This document shows positions 38,962-49,477 of a stretch of DNA of 64,000 nt, in pieces. Each line of letters opens with the position of its first letter. The first letter of the stretch is position 1. This DNA comes from Kitasatospora sp. NBC_00240 (lineage in GTDB: Bacteria; Actinomycetota; Actinomycetes; Streptomycetales; Streptomycetaceae): the NCBI RefSeq assembly GCF_026342405.1, contig NZ_JAPEMU010000001.1:1736001-1800000 (forward strand), read 5' to 3'. Position numbers and translations under genes: made by a program. The notes under the pieces were generated by a model. It searched no databases, was not told the origin of the DNA, and saw only the letters and a program-made list of their open reading frames with translations.

Positions 38962-39519
38962 ATGGGCCGCGTGTCACAGGCACAGGCACAGGAGAACCGG
39001 GCACGCGTGGTGGCCACCGCCTCCCGGCTGTTCCGGGAGCACGGCACCGGCGTCAGCGTCGCGGACCTGATGCAGGCGGCCGGCCTCACCCAGGGCGGCT
39101 TCTACAAGCAGTTCGCCTCCAAGGAGGCCCTGGTCGAGGAGGCCGCGGCGCACGCCTTCACCGAGCTGACGGCGCGCCGCACCGAAGGACTGCGCGAGCA
39201 CGAGGGCCGGCCGGACGCCGCCCGCCAGGCCCTGGTCGACCACTACCTGACGCCCCGGCACCGCGACGACGCCGGCGGCGGCTGCCCCGTCGCCGCGCTC
39301 GCCGCCGACATGGCCCGCGACCCGGGCGAGGCCGCCCGCGGGGTCTACACCGAAGGGGTGCGCGAGTTCGCCGACTGGCTGGCCGACGACGAGCAGGACG
39401 GCCTGGCCCGCCTGGCCACCCTGGTCGGCGGCCTGCTGCTGGCCCGGGCCACCGAGGGCTCCGAGCTGTCGGACGAGATCCTCCGGGCCGCGCACGCGGC
39501 CCTCTCCGACGGCAGCTGA
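38962..39519 (+). CDS. TetR/AcrR family transcriptional regulator
   Basis: 185 residues. N-terminal helix-turn-helix: ARVVATASRLFREHGTGVSVADLMQAAGLTQGGFYKQFASKEALV (in part: GLTQGGFYKQFASKE). The C-terminal ligand domain has GGGCPVAALAADMAR, typical of the group with a cysteine that regulates SDR-type genes. ATG 38962 has GGGAGGTGG upstream. Probable repressor of the divergent SDR gene; effector unknown. Confidence 0.9.
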   Translation: MGRVSQAQAQENRARVVATASRLFREHGTGVSVADLMQAAGLTQGGFYKQFASKEALVEEAAAHAFTELTARRTEGLREHEGRPDAARQALVDHYLTPRHRDDAGGGCPVAALAADMARDPGEAARGVYTEGVREFADWLADDEQDGLARLATLVGGLLLARATEGSELSDEILRAAHAALSDGS

Positions 39520-39602
39520 CCCGTGCGCCCGGCCCGCGGACCGGGCCGCCCGGATGCGTGGCCCGGCGGGCGCGGCCGGCGGGGCGAACGTAGGGTGAGC
39601 CG

Positions 39603-40124
39603 GTGCACCGACTTCTCCCGTGGCCGCGCCGGCCCGAGCCGGACGGTCCCTCGCCCGCGCGGACGGACTACTCGGGAGCCGTCTACGGATCCCTGCTGGC
39701 CGCCTCCGTCATCGCCGCCGCCGGCGCCGTCGGCGAGTTCCCCCGCCTGCAGACCGTGGTGCTGCTGCTCGTCACCGGACTGGTCTTCTGGGCCGCCCAC
39801 GTCTACGCCCGGCTCACCGGCGAACGGTCGGCCGGCCGGAAGATCACCTGGTCCGAGACCCGCCGGGTCGGAGGCCACGAATGGTCGATCGTCGAGGCGG
39901 CCGTCCTGCCGAGCATCGCCGTGGCCGTCAGCCCGCTGCTGGGCCTGAGCCTGGTCGCGACCGGCTGGTTCGCCCTGGGCGTCGCGGTGGCGCAGCAGGT
40001 CACCTGGGCCTACCTCGGCGCGCTGCACGCCAGTGCCTCGCGCCGCGAAGCGGGCGTCGAGGCCGGGGTCAACCTGGTGCTCGGGCTGATCATCGTGGCG
40101 GCCAAGGCGGGCCTGGGCCACTGA
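39603..40124 (+). CDS. Four-helix membrane protein of unknown function
   Basis: 173 residues, with hydrophobic segments at about 27-43, 50-67, 98-117 and 119-137 plus a shorter one near the end. The loop SETRRVGGHEWSIVEAAVLP sits between helices. No family was recognised. GTG 39603 is probably leaderless: TAGGGT lies 6-7 nt before it. A hairpin follows. Confidence 0.65.
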   Translation: MHRLLPWPRRPEPDGPSPARTDYSGAVYGSLLAASVIAAAGAVGEFPRLQTVVLLLVTGLVFWAAHVYARLTGERSAGRKITWSETRRVGGHEWSIVEAAVLPSIAVAVSPLLGLSLVATGWFALGVAVAQQVTWAYLGALHASASRREAGVEAGVNLVLGLIIVAAKAGLGH

Positions 40125-40167
40125 GGGCCGTACAGCCGCCGAGGGCCGTGCCTGGGGGCCCGCACCT

Positions 40168-40204
40168 GCGGGAGCCCCGCCGGGCGGCCCGACGGGGCTC
40201 CCGC
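40168..40204. terminator. Hairpin terminator between convergent genes
   Basis: Perfect 12-bp stem (40168-40179 with 40193-40204), 13-nt loop, between the convergent membrane-protein and HdeD genes. Confidence 0.75.
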
Positions 40205-40215
40205 TCCACCGGCCG

Positions 40216-40821
40216 TCAGCCGGCCGCGGCCCCGGCGCGGTTCGCCGAACGGGCCGCGTGGCGCAGGACGAGGGCGGCGCCCGCCTCGAACAGTCCGAGC
40301 ACCAGCAGCCAGAGGCCGATCAGCCTGGCCAGCGCGATCGCGGACTCGACGGGGTAGCTGAGCACCACGATCCCGGCGAGGATGCCCAGCGCACCGAGGA
40401 ACCCGGCCACCCCCCGGCCCGGCAGTCCCCGGCCGGCGATCGCCACGTACAGCGCCAGGATGCCGCCCAGCAGCCAGTAGGCGCCGACCACCAGCGCGAG
40501 GAACCCGACCGTCTGCAGCTGATGGCGCAGACACAGCACACCGGCCAGCACGGACAGCAGGGCCAGCAGCACGTACAGCACCCGGGCACCGCCCGAGGTG
40601 TCGTGGGTGAAGGCCGTCACGAAGCGGACCACCCCCGCCACGAGCAGTTGCAGGCCGATGATCACGGCGACCACGCGGGCGGTCTCCTCGGGCCAGCTGA
40701 GCATCAGGATGCCGGCGACGGCGGTCAGGACGCCGAACCCGAGCGTCCACGTCCAGGACCGGCCGACGACGGCCAGCCAGTCCTGGGGGTCGGCCGTGTC
40801 CGGCCTGGGAGCAGTGGTCAC
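40216..40821 (-). CDS. HdeD family membrane protein
   Basis: 201 residues with six hydrophobic helices arranged as repeats (GFGVLTAVAGILMLSWPEET; GFLGALGILAGIVVLSYPVES), the HdeD pattern in which each repeat ends with W/YP. HdeD is tied to acid resistance in enterobacteria; in actinomycetes its role is unknown. GTG 40821 is preceded by GAGGAGG. Confidence 0.9.
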   Translation of the reverse strand: MTTAPRPDTADPQDWLAVVGRSWTWTLGFGVLTAVAGILMLSWPEETARVVAVIIGLQLLVAGVVRFVTAFTHDTSGGARVLYVLLALLSVLAGVLCLRHQLQTVGFLALVVGAYWLLGGILALYVAIAGRGLPGRGVAGFLGALGILAGIVVLSYPVESAIALARLIGLWLLVLGLFEAGAALVLRHAARSANRAGAAAG

Positions 40822-41045
40822 GGTGGGCCTCCTCGTCCGGGGTCGTCCGGTACGGGCCCGGACGGCCGGGCCACCCGGCACGATCGGCCGGCCGCCCCGC
40901 GCCACGGGGTTCCGGGCTGCGACGACAGCTGCAGTGTGCGCCGCCGCGGCCCGGCGGAGATCACCCGCCAGGGGTGGTGCCGAGGCGACGGTGCCGGGCG
41001 GACGTGAGGACGCCCGGGTACGCCGGGCCGGCCCCCGCGATCCGG

Positions 41046-41246
41046 TCACTCGGGCAGTTGCCGCAGTTCGGTGACGCGCAGGCCCAGCAGCTGGAACCGG
41101 GCCAGCAGCCCGTACAGGTGGGCCTCGTCCACGATCGGGCCGACCAGCACGGTCTGGCTGGCGATCACGAAACTCTCCAGTTCCGGGAAGCCCTCGTCCA
41201 GCATGGTGTCGGACATGGCGCCGGCGACCCGGATCTCGTAACGCAT
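41046..41246 (-). CDS. Small conserved protein of unknown function
   Basis: 66 residues, acidic, soluble. The pattern MRYEIRVAG, SQTVLVGPIVDEAHLYGLLARFQLLGL fits a small actinomycete family often seen near MalT-type LuxR and HdeD genes, and resembles an ACT-like or ferredoxin-like strand-helix-strand. GGGAGG lies upstream of ATG 41246. It sits between HdeD and the MalT-type regulator on the same strand. Confidence 0.7.
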   Translation of the reverse strand: MRYEIRVAGAMSDTMLDEGFPELESFVIASQTVLVGPIVDEAHLYGLLARFQLLGLRVTELRQLPE

Positions 41247-41392
41247 GCGCGCCTCCCGCGTCGGACAGCCGCATCGGACGTCCCCGGCTCCCTCCCGCTG
41301 CCTCCAGGCTCGCGGCCGGAGGCCGGGCGGTCATCACCCCGTGGAGGTGAGCCGGGCCCGCGGTCGGCGCCGGCCCGGCCGGGGACGGCGGC

Positions 41393-44227
41393 TCAGAGCA
41401 GGTGGAGCCGGCGGGCGCGGCGGACCGCCTCCGTGCGTCGGCTGGTGCAGAGCTTGCGGTTGATGCTCTTGAGGTGGGTCTTGACGGTGTTGACGGACAA
41501 CTGGAGGTCCGCGGCCACCTCCTGCGTGGACATCAGCTGCGCCACCCGCTCCAGCACCTCCCGCTCCCGCCGGCTGAGGGCTTCGACCGGCGGGGCGTCC
41601 GGCGCCGCACCGGGGACGGCAGCCGCCGGCCGGCGCAGCGGCTCCGGCAGCCAGCCGTGATCCGCGGTGAGGTCCGGCCGCCGCCGCAGGAAGGGCGCCA
41701 GCCAGCGGCCGGCCTCCAGGAAGGGTCCGCGCAGGCGGTCGGGACGCGCGGTGGCCAGGGCGCGGGCGATCAGCCGGCCGGCCGCCAGGTCGTCCCCGCC
41801 CGCCGCGCCGACCTCGGCCTTCAGCAGCAGGATGCGGGTGACGGTGGCGGGCGGGCCGGCCGGGGCGCGGGGCAGCGCCCGGGCGGCCGCCCCGCGGTCG
41901 CCGGCGGCCAGCCGGGCCCGGGCCGTCGCGAAGGCCAGCTCGGGGCTTCGGGCCTCGCCGGCCGGCAGCACGTCGACGGCGGCCCGGCCGTCACCGGCGG
42001 CCACCAGGGCCTCGGAGGCGATCGACGCGATCAGCCCCCGGGCCCAGGGCGAGGGCGCCCCGGCGGCGCCGGGGTGCTCGGCGGCCGCCAGGGCGGCCAG
42101 GGCGCGCCGGGGGTCGCCGTGCCGCAGGGCGAGCCGGGCGCGGACCACCGCGCCGAGGACGATCCGCAGCGGATCCCCGTCCGGGGCGCCCCTGAGCGCC
42201 GGGACGTCGCCGCCCGCCGCGCCGCCGTCCACCGACTCGCCCTCCACCGCATCGCCCTCCACCGCATCGTCCGCACCCGGACCGGCTCCGCCCGTACCGA
42301 CCGCGCCCGGACCGAATTCGGTCGCCGGGACGCGCCGCGCGTGGCTCCGCGCGGTGCCCGGATCCCCCCGCTCCAGGGCGATCCACGCCAGGACGAGGTG
42401 GGCGATCGCGGCCCGGTCGGTGCCCTCCGCCTCCCAGGTGCCGGCCTCCGCGAGGGCCTGTCCGGCGCGCCGCTCGGCCGGGCCGACCGCCCCGCCCAGC
42501 AGCTCCACCAGGGCCAGCAGGGCCAGCGGCTCGTACCGCTCCGGGTGCTCGGCGCCCGGCGCCTCGGCGACGGCGGCCAGCAGGGCGGAGCGGGCCGCGC
42601 CGGGGCGGCCCGACCAGAGCCGGACGGCCGCCAGGTCGGTGAACAGCCGTACCGGCAGCACCTGGTGCTCGTTCCGGGGGGCGGCCGGGACGACCCGCCG
42701 CAGGTGGTCCGCCGTCCGGGCCGCCTCCTCCGCGCCCGGCGCCGAACCGGTCAGCCGGGCGGCCACCAGGCGCAGGACGGCGGCGGTGAGGCGGGCGGGC
42801 GTGTCCTCCTCGGCTGCCGCGAGCCCGGCCTCGGCCCGGTCCAGGTGCGCCGTCCCGGCCGGGCAGTCGCGGGCGGCCAGCGCCCGGGCGGCCCGGATCA
42901 GCTCGGCGTACGGTCCCTCCACCCCGGGGGGCATGGCGTCGACCAGTGCCGCCGAACGCCCGGGGCCGGTGGACGAGAGGAACTGCCCGACCGCCAGGTC
43001 GCCGACGAACCAGGCGGCGGCCAGGTCCCAGCGGTCGGCGGCCACGGCGTGCCGCAGGGCGTCGTCCAGCAGGCCGGCCTGCTGCAGCCAGCGGGCGGCG
43101 GCCAGGTGCAGCCCCGGCGACAGGCCCGGGTGGCGGGCCCGCAGGTGGACCCGGAGGATCTCCGCGAACAGCGGGTGCTGGCGGTACCAGGGGCCGTCCA
43201 GCGGGGTGACGAAGGCGTTCGCCCGGGCGAGTTCGTCGAGGATGCGCTCCGCCCCGCCGCCACCGGTCAGGGCGTCGGCCAGGGCCGGGTGGATCCGGTC
43301 GAGGATGCTGGTGCGCAGCAGCAGGTCGCGGGTCTCGGCCGGTTGGGTGTCGAGCACCTCGGCGAGCAGGAAGTCGGCGATCGTGCTGTGGCCCGCCTCG
43401 AACTCCTTGAGGTAGCGCCCGCTGTCCGGGCTGCGCGTGGCGGCCAGCGCCCAGAGCCGCAGGCCGGCGGCCCATCCCTCGGTACGTCCGGTCAGCGCGT
43501 CGACGTCCGCACCGGGCAGCGACAGGCCGTGCCGGGTCAGCAGGGCCGAGGTCTCCTCGGCGGAGAACGCGAGGTCGGCGGCCCGGATCTCGGCGATCTC
43601 GTCCGCGGCGCGGTAGCGGTGCAGCGGCAGCAGCGGCTCGTTGCGGCTGACCAGCACCAGGCGCAGCATCCCGCCGGAGTGGCGCAGCAGGTGGTCCAGC
43701 GCGGTGGCGACCTCCGGGTCGGTGATCCGCTCGAACTCGTCGAGGACCACCACCACCGGGTCCTGGCGCAGGCCGAGACCGGCCGCCAGGTGCCTGGGGG
43801 GCCGGCCCGCGGGGGCCGCGCGGCGTGCGGTGCCGACCGCTCGCGGGAGCGCCCCGGCCCGGCGCAGTGCCTGGCCGAAGTCGTGCCAGAACACGGCCGG
43901 GTTGTTGTCCTCCGCCTCGACGGTCAGCCAGGCCGGCGGGTGCGAGGGCGGCGAGCTCCGGACCCAGTCGCAGACCAGCAGGGTCTTGCCCGCGCCGGCC
44001 GGTCCGTCGACCAGGACCAGCGGGTGCTCCCGGACGCCGCGGTCGAGCCGGTCGGCCAGCCGGGACCGGCGGACGAAAGTGGCGGGGACGGGCGGTACGC
44101 CGAGCCGCCCGGCGAGGGCGGGGTCGGCGCGGGGTACGGCGGCCCGCTGCCGGGCGCGCTCCGGGTGCCCCGGATGTCCGGTCACGGCGATCACCGCCTC
44201 AGGGCTCGGTACCCGCCGGGAATCCAC
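41393..44227 (-). CDS. MalT-type (LAL) LuxR family ATP-binding regulator
   Basis: 944 residues. Walker A GPAGAGKT at 75-82, a likely Walker B (VVVVLDEFERI) near 140, then NB-ARC-like and tetratricopeptide-like helices through the middle, an acidic glycine-rich insert (DAVEGDAVEGESVDGGAAGG) and a LuxR helix-turn-helix at the end (LSRREREVLERVAQLMSTQEVAADLQLSVNTVKTHLKSI, in part). These proteins are ATP-dependent switches that activate transcription after binding an inducer. GTG 44227 has GGAGGCAGG upstream. HdeD and the 66-residue protein genes may be its targets. Confidence 0.88.
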   Translation of the reverse strand: MDSRRVPSPEAVIAVTGHPGHPERARQRAAVPRADPALAGRLGVPPVPATFVRRSRLADRLDRGVREHPLVLVDGPAGAGKTLLVCDWVRSSPPSHPPAWLTVEAEDNNPAVFWHDFGQALRRAGALPRAVGTARRAAPAGRPPRHLAAGLGLRQDPVVVVLDEFERITDPEVATALDHLLRHSGGMLRLVLVSRNEPLLPLHRYRAADEIAEIRAADLAFSAEETSALLTRHGLSLPGADVDALTGRTEGWAAGLRLWALAATRSPDSGRYLKEFEAGHSTIADFLLAEVLDTQPAETRDLLLRTSILDRIHPALADALTGGGGAERILDELARANAFVTPLDGPWYRQHPLFAEILRVHLRARHPGLSPGLHLAAARWLQQAGLLDDALRHAVAADRWDLAAAWFVGDLAVGQFLSSTGPGRSAALVDAMPPGVEGPYAELIRAARALAARDCPAGTAHLDRAEAGLAAAEEDTPARLTAAVLRLVAARLTGSAPGAEEAARTADHLRRVVPAAPRNEHQVLPVRLFTDLAAVRLWSGRPGAARSALLAAVAEAPGAEHPERYEPLALLALVELLGGAVGPAERRAGQALAEAGTWEAEGTDRAAIAHLVLAWIALERGDPGTARSHARRVPATEFGPGAVGTGGAGPGADDAVEGDAVEGESVDGGAAGGDVPALRGAPDGDPLRIVLGAVVRARLALRHGDPRRALAALAAAEHPGAAGAPSPWARGLIASIASEALVAAGDGRAAVDVLPAGEARSPELAFATARARLAAGDRGAAARALPRAPAGPPATVTRILLLKAEVGAAGGDDLAAGRLIARALATARPDRLRGPFLEAGRWLAPFLRRRPDLTADHGWLPEPLRRPAAAVPGAAPDAPPVEALSRREREVLERVAQLMSTQEVAADLQLSVNTVKTHLKSINRKLCTSRRTEAVRRARRLHLL

Positions 44228-44334
44228 GGCCTGCCTCCGATCCTCGATCGGTGCCGGCGGACCCGCAAGGGGAGCGGCTCGGGGGTGGCCGCACCGCCGG
44301 TGCCCCGGCGCCCGGTGCGGCCACCCCGACAGGG

Positions 44335-45861
<1,527 letters not shown>

Positions 45862-46314
45862 GGTCGCTCCTAAGGCGCGGTCCCGGACGGCGAGGCGCTG
45901 TCACGGGCCACCACCTCAGCCAAAGCCCGCCGGACCGGGACGGCGAGCAGGACTACCCCAGCAGGGTGATGGCGGCCCCACCGCCGCACCGATCGGCGCG
46001 GTGCCCCGGCCCAGGCCCCAGCCCAGGCCCAGGCCCAGGCCCAGGCCCCGACCCCGGGTCACCCTCCACAGGTGATCCGAAGCGCCGGGGCGGGGATTTA
46101 GCGTTAGCGTCGCAGGAGCGCACCCGTCCGGGGCCGGACGGAGGCCGCGCCGTTCCGCGGCGCGGCCCGGAGCGCGCTCCCCCGGCCTCCACCCGCGACC
46201 TCGGCTCGTCCGGGCCGTGCCCGACCAGGGCGGGGACCGTACGACGGGGTGCCGAACCGGTCCCGCCCCTGGCACCCGGTACCTGCGCACCGGACGTCAC
46301 CGATAGGAGTTGAC
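45862..46314. other. Gene-free divergent region with 6-bp repeats
   Basis: About 450 nt. A run of CCCAGG-type 6-bp repeats lies near 46009-46049. An A+T patch near 46096-46112 (GATTTAGCGTTAGCG) may hold the promoter for the DUF6325 gene. No gene recognised. Confidence 0.5.
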
Positions 46315-46767
46315 GTGAGCAACGAATCCAGCGAACCGATCGAACCGGGCCCCATCGACTACCTGATCGTCGAGTTCCCCGGCAGCCACCTGACCGGCGA
46401 GGGGATGCCCCTGCTCGCCGACCTGGTCGACCGCGGCATCATCCGGATCCTCGACCTGACCTTCGTCAGGAAGGAGGAGGACGGTTCGGTGACCGGCCTC
46501 GAACTGGCCGACGTCAACGGCGACGGGAAGCTCGACCTCACCGTGTTCGAGGGCGTCTCCTCCGGGCTGCTGGGCGAGGAGGAACGCACCCAGGCCGGCG
46601 CGATCCTCGCTCCCGGGGACTCCGCCGCCGTCCTGCTCTACGAGAACCTGTGGGCCGCGCCGCTGGCCGCCGCCCTCCGCCGTGCGGGGGCCCGCATGAT
46701 CGCGCGCGGGCACGTCCCCGTCGAGGATCTGATCGAGGCGCTGGACGCGCTCGACGCCACGGCCTGA
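46315..46767 (+). CDS. DUF6325 family protein
   Basis: 150 residues, of the group that often precedes a SHOCT-domain gene. It begins with the family's PIDYLIVEFPGSHLTGEGMPLLADLVDRGIIRILD (in part) and ends with LLYENLWAAPLAAALRRAGARMIARGHVP. A loop DVNGDGKLDL in the middle resembles an EF-hand/dockerin calcium loop. Function unknown. GTG 46315 has AGGAG upstream. The SHOCT gene follows 78 nt later. Confidence 0.82.
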   Translation: MSNESSEPIEPGPIDYLIVEFPGSHLTGEGMPLLADLVDRGIIRILDLTFVRKEEDGSVTGLELADVNGDGKLDLTVFEGVSSGLLGEEERTQAGAILAPGDSAAVLLYENLWAAPLAAALRRAGARMIARGHVPVEDLIEALDALDATA

Positions 46768-46845
46768 CCGCACCACCCCCACCCCGACCGAACCCCCACC
46801 CCCCGACCGCAACCCGTCCGCCCCTCTCACCCCAGGCAGGAAACC

Positions 46846-47130
46846 ATGCCCGGACTACTGCGCGGTGTCGCGCGTACCGCCGTCATCGCCGGTACGGCCA
46901 CCACCGTCTCCAACCGCGTCTCCCGCCGGCAGGCCAACCGTTGGGCCAGCCAGGAGGCACCACAGGCAGCGCCCGCCCCGGCCCCCGCAGCACCGGCGCC
47001 GGCGGCGCCCGCCCCCGCGTCCATGGACGACAAGCTCGACCAGCTCAAGGACCTGGCCGCACTGAAGGACCAAGGCGTCCTCACCGAGGCGGAGTTCGCC
47101 GCCCAGAAGGCCCGCATCCTCAGCAGCTGA
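46846..47130 (+). CDS. SHOCT-domain protein
   Basis: 94 residues. N-terminal MPGLLRGVARTAVIAGTATTVSNRV with an arginine-rich region, a Pro/Ala linker, and a C-terminal SHOCT motif (DQLKDLAALKDQGVLTEAEFAAQKARIL, in part: LKDQGVLTEAEF). SHOCT domains mediate oligomerisation. AGGAAACC before ATG 46846. Partner of the DUF6325 protein by position. Confidence 0.88.
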   Translation: MPGLLRGVARTAVIAGTATTVSNRVSRRQANRWASQEAPQAAPAPAPAAPAPAAPAPASMDDKLDQLKDLAALKDQGVLTEAEFAAQKARILSS

Positions 47131-47272
47131 TCCCGCGCGCCGGGCGGCCCTCCCCTGCCGCCCGGCGGCCGTCGGTCCATCGGTGCCGGGACCGCGTGGC
47201 CGTCGATCAAGCACGTCGACCTCGGCCGTCGACCTCGGCCGTCGGCCGGGGCCGCCCGGGAGCGCCGGCCGT

Positions 47273-49171
47273 TCAGACCGGGTGCCCGGAGGTCAGCGCG
47301 CCGAGGCCCTGGCGGGTGGCGGCGACTACGACCAGGTCCCCGTCGACGAGCCGGCGGGTGGGCGCCGGGTCCCAGAGCAGCTCCGGTCCGCCGTCCGCAG
47401 GCCGGGCCAGGTCCGGGGTACGCGCCGAGGGCTCCCTGAGGTCGACGGCGAGGACCCGCCAGAAGCCCGGACGCTGGGCCTCGGCGACGGTCACTCCGTT
47501 CAGCAGCGGGTTGGCGGTGACCTCCACAGCCGCGATCAGCAGCACCTGCCGGCCCACCGCGATCGCCCCGATCACCTGGCGGCCCATCATCGCGGACGCG
47601 AACGAGGGCGCCGCCAGGAAGGAGACGCTGCGGCTGCGGGTCTCGGCCCGGGGGTAGGAGTCCCGCAGCGCACGGTAGACGACGCCGGCGAAGTCGTCGT
47701 CGAACAGCCGCAGCACCACCCGGACTTCGGGGTTGGCCTCGCGGGCGTGCAGGGCCGCTTCGAGATTGGCGCTGTCGTTGCCGGTCAGGGTGACCAGAGC
47801 GGCTCTCCGGCCGATCTTCGCGGCCTCCAGCACGCCCTCCTGGGTGGCGTCCCCGATCACCACCGGCACCCCGTACGCCCGTGCCGCGGACACCCCCAGT
47901 GCGGTCGGGTCGCGCTCCACGCAGACCACCGGGACGTCGAGTTCCCACAGGCTCTCCAGGACGCGGCTGCCGACCCGGCCGAGACCCACCAGCACGACGT
48001 GACCGGCCAGCCCGCGGGGCGGCCGGCGCAGGGCGGAGGCACTGCGGAACGCGCCGAGCGCCTCCAGGGCGAGGGCGATCATCAGCGGCATCACCAGCAT
48101 CCCGCTGACGGCGGTCAGAATCTGCAGGATCTTCCGTCCGGAACCGTCCTCGGTGGCCGGGTCGCCCACGCCCAGCACGTCCATGACGGTCAGCCAGGCG
48201 GCGTGCTGCGGGGTGGTCCCGCTGATCGCCGCGGTGAGGGCGGCGAACAGCACCACCAGGGCGGCGAGGGCCGCGAGCGACCAGCGCAGGCGGCGGGAGA
48301 AGAGCGCCCCGAGCGGCAGGGCGGACAGGCCGGGCAGCCGGCGCGGACGGCTCGGTGCCTGCGCCCGGCCGACGAGTTCCAGCACCGTGCGGCGGCCGTC
48401 GGGCGGGAGTTGGGCCGGATCGGGCAGCAACTCCTCGTCGCGGTCGTGCTCGGGCCGCTCGGCGCGGGCGGCCAGCGTGGCGACCGCACGGCCCGCGGCG
48501 GGCCCACCGGGCGCGACCTCGCTGACGCGCAGCAGCTGGCCGTCGACCTGAACGACGTGACCGAGACCGGCCACGGTCGCGGCGACCAGCGCGGGCGCAG
48601 CGGTGGCCGACGCCGAGAGGACGGTGGTGGAGGCCTCCGGGGCGGCCGACGGGAGATCCGGACGGCGGGCGGCGGCGGCCCGGTCCAGGAGCTGCTCGAC
48701 GCGTCGGCCGAGCTTGCGGTTGTAGACCCGGACGGTGAGCCGCAGGGCGGGGTTGATCCTGCGGGCCCGCAGCGCCACATGGATGTTGGCCTGGTCGTCC
48801 TCCGAGGTCAGAGCCAGCGCGACGGCGTTCCGCACCCCGGCCGCCGCCAGCGCCGCATGGTCGAGCACGGCGGCTTCGACGATCTCCACCGGCAGCCTGT
48901 GTTCGGTGGCGAGCGCTCGGATCTGCGGGCCGTGGCCGCGCTCCGCGGACGGCAGGACGACGGTCACCCGCTGCCCGTACAGCCGGGTGAGTTCGACGGT
49001 CAGACGGTGCGCCAGCGCGTCGTCGCCGCAGATCACCATGTGCCCGCCCGCGGCCGCACGGCGGGGTGCCGGTTGACGTGGTAACCCGTGCGCCCCGGTG
49101 CTGGGGCGGTCCGGTCCGGCGGATTCTCCCGGTCCGGCGCGGCGGCGGCCGGCTGGTGGTGTGAGTGACAT
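47273..49171 (-). CDS. Two-RCK-domain channel-like protein (TrkA-N)
   Basis: 632 residues. The first RCK/TrkA-N domain (about 44-230) has HMVICGDDALAHRL; two hydrophobic helices (about 298-320 and 345-368) surround a pore region, and a second RCK domain follows (VVLVGLGRVGSRVLESLWEL). A potassium channel would show T-x-G-Y-G-D in the filter; here DVLGVGDP is found, so potassium selectivity is doubtful. Relatives in actinomycetes share this. ATG 49171 has a poor ribosome-binding site, so a later start cannot be excluded. Confidence 0.82.
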   Translation of the reverse strand: MSLTPPAGRRRAGPGESAGPDRPSTGAHGLPRQPAPRRAAAGGHMVICGDDALAHRLTVELTRLYGQRVTVVLPSAERGHGPQIRALATEHRLPVEIVEAAVLDHAALAAAGVRNAVALALTSEDDQANIHVALRARRINPALRLTVRVYNRKLGRRVEQLLDRAAAARRPDLPSAAPEASTTVLSASATAAPALVAATVAGLGHVVQVDGQLLRVSEVAPGGPAAGRAVATLAARAERPEHDRDEELLPDPAQLPPDGRRTVLELVGRAQAPSRPRRLPGLSALPLGALFSRRLRWSLAALAALVVLFAALTAAISGTTPQHAAWLTVMDVLGVGDPATEDGSGRKILQILTAVSGMLVMPLMIALALEALGAFRSASALRRPPRGLAGHVVLVGLGRVGSRVLESLWELDVPVVCVERDPTALGVSAARAYGVPVVIGDATQEGVLEAAKIGRRAALVTLTGNDSANLEAALHAREANPEVRVVLRLFDDDFAGVVYRALRDSYPRAETRSRSVSFLAAPSFASAMMGRQVIGAIAVGRQVLLIAAVEVTANPLLNGVTVAEAQRPGFWRVLAVDLREPSARTPDLARPADGGPELLWDPAPTRRLVDGDLVVVAATRQGLGALTSGHPV

Positions 49172-49425
49172 GGGCGCCAGTCTGCCCGGCCGAGACGGCG
49201 TGCGGCAGCGTCCCGCCGGGTTCGGCCGCGCGCCCGTCCGTAGGCCCCCGACAGGCCGTGACCAGCGACTTTCTGCAGGACCGGACTGCTGGTGGGGGCA
49301 GCCCGGCCCCGTACACGAACGAGCATTCTCCGTACTGGACGGGATTCCCTCGGCGCGGCCGGACCGGCACGCCCCTGATGGTACGGCGGGCGAGACCGTC
49401 CCTCCACAGAGTGTTGCGACCCGAC

Positions 49426-49444
49426 TTAGGTGTGGCTACCCTAA
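49426..49444 (+). promoter_or_regulatory. Iron-box-like operator before the CopD gene
   Basis: TTAGGTGTGGCTACCCTAA, 19 bp, matches the IdeR/DmdR iron box in about 16 of 19 positions. It lies 33 nt before the GTG start. Confidence 0.75.
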
Positions 49445-49477
49445 GCCACTGTTTCCCCTGCTGATGGAAGGCCCCCC

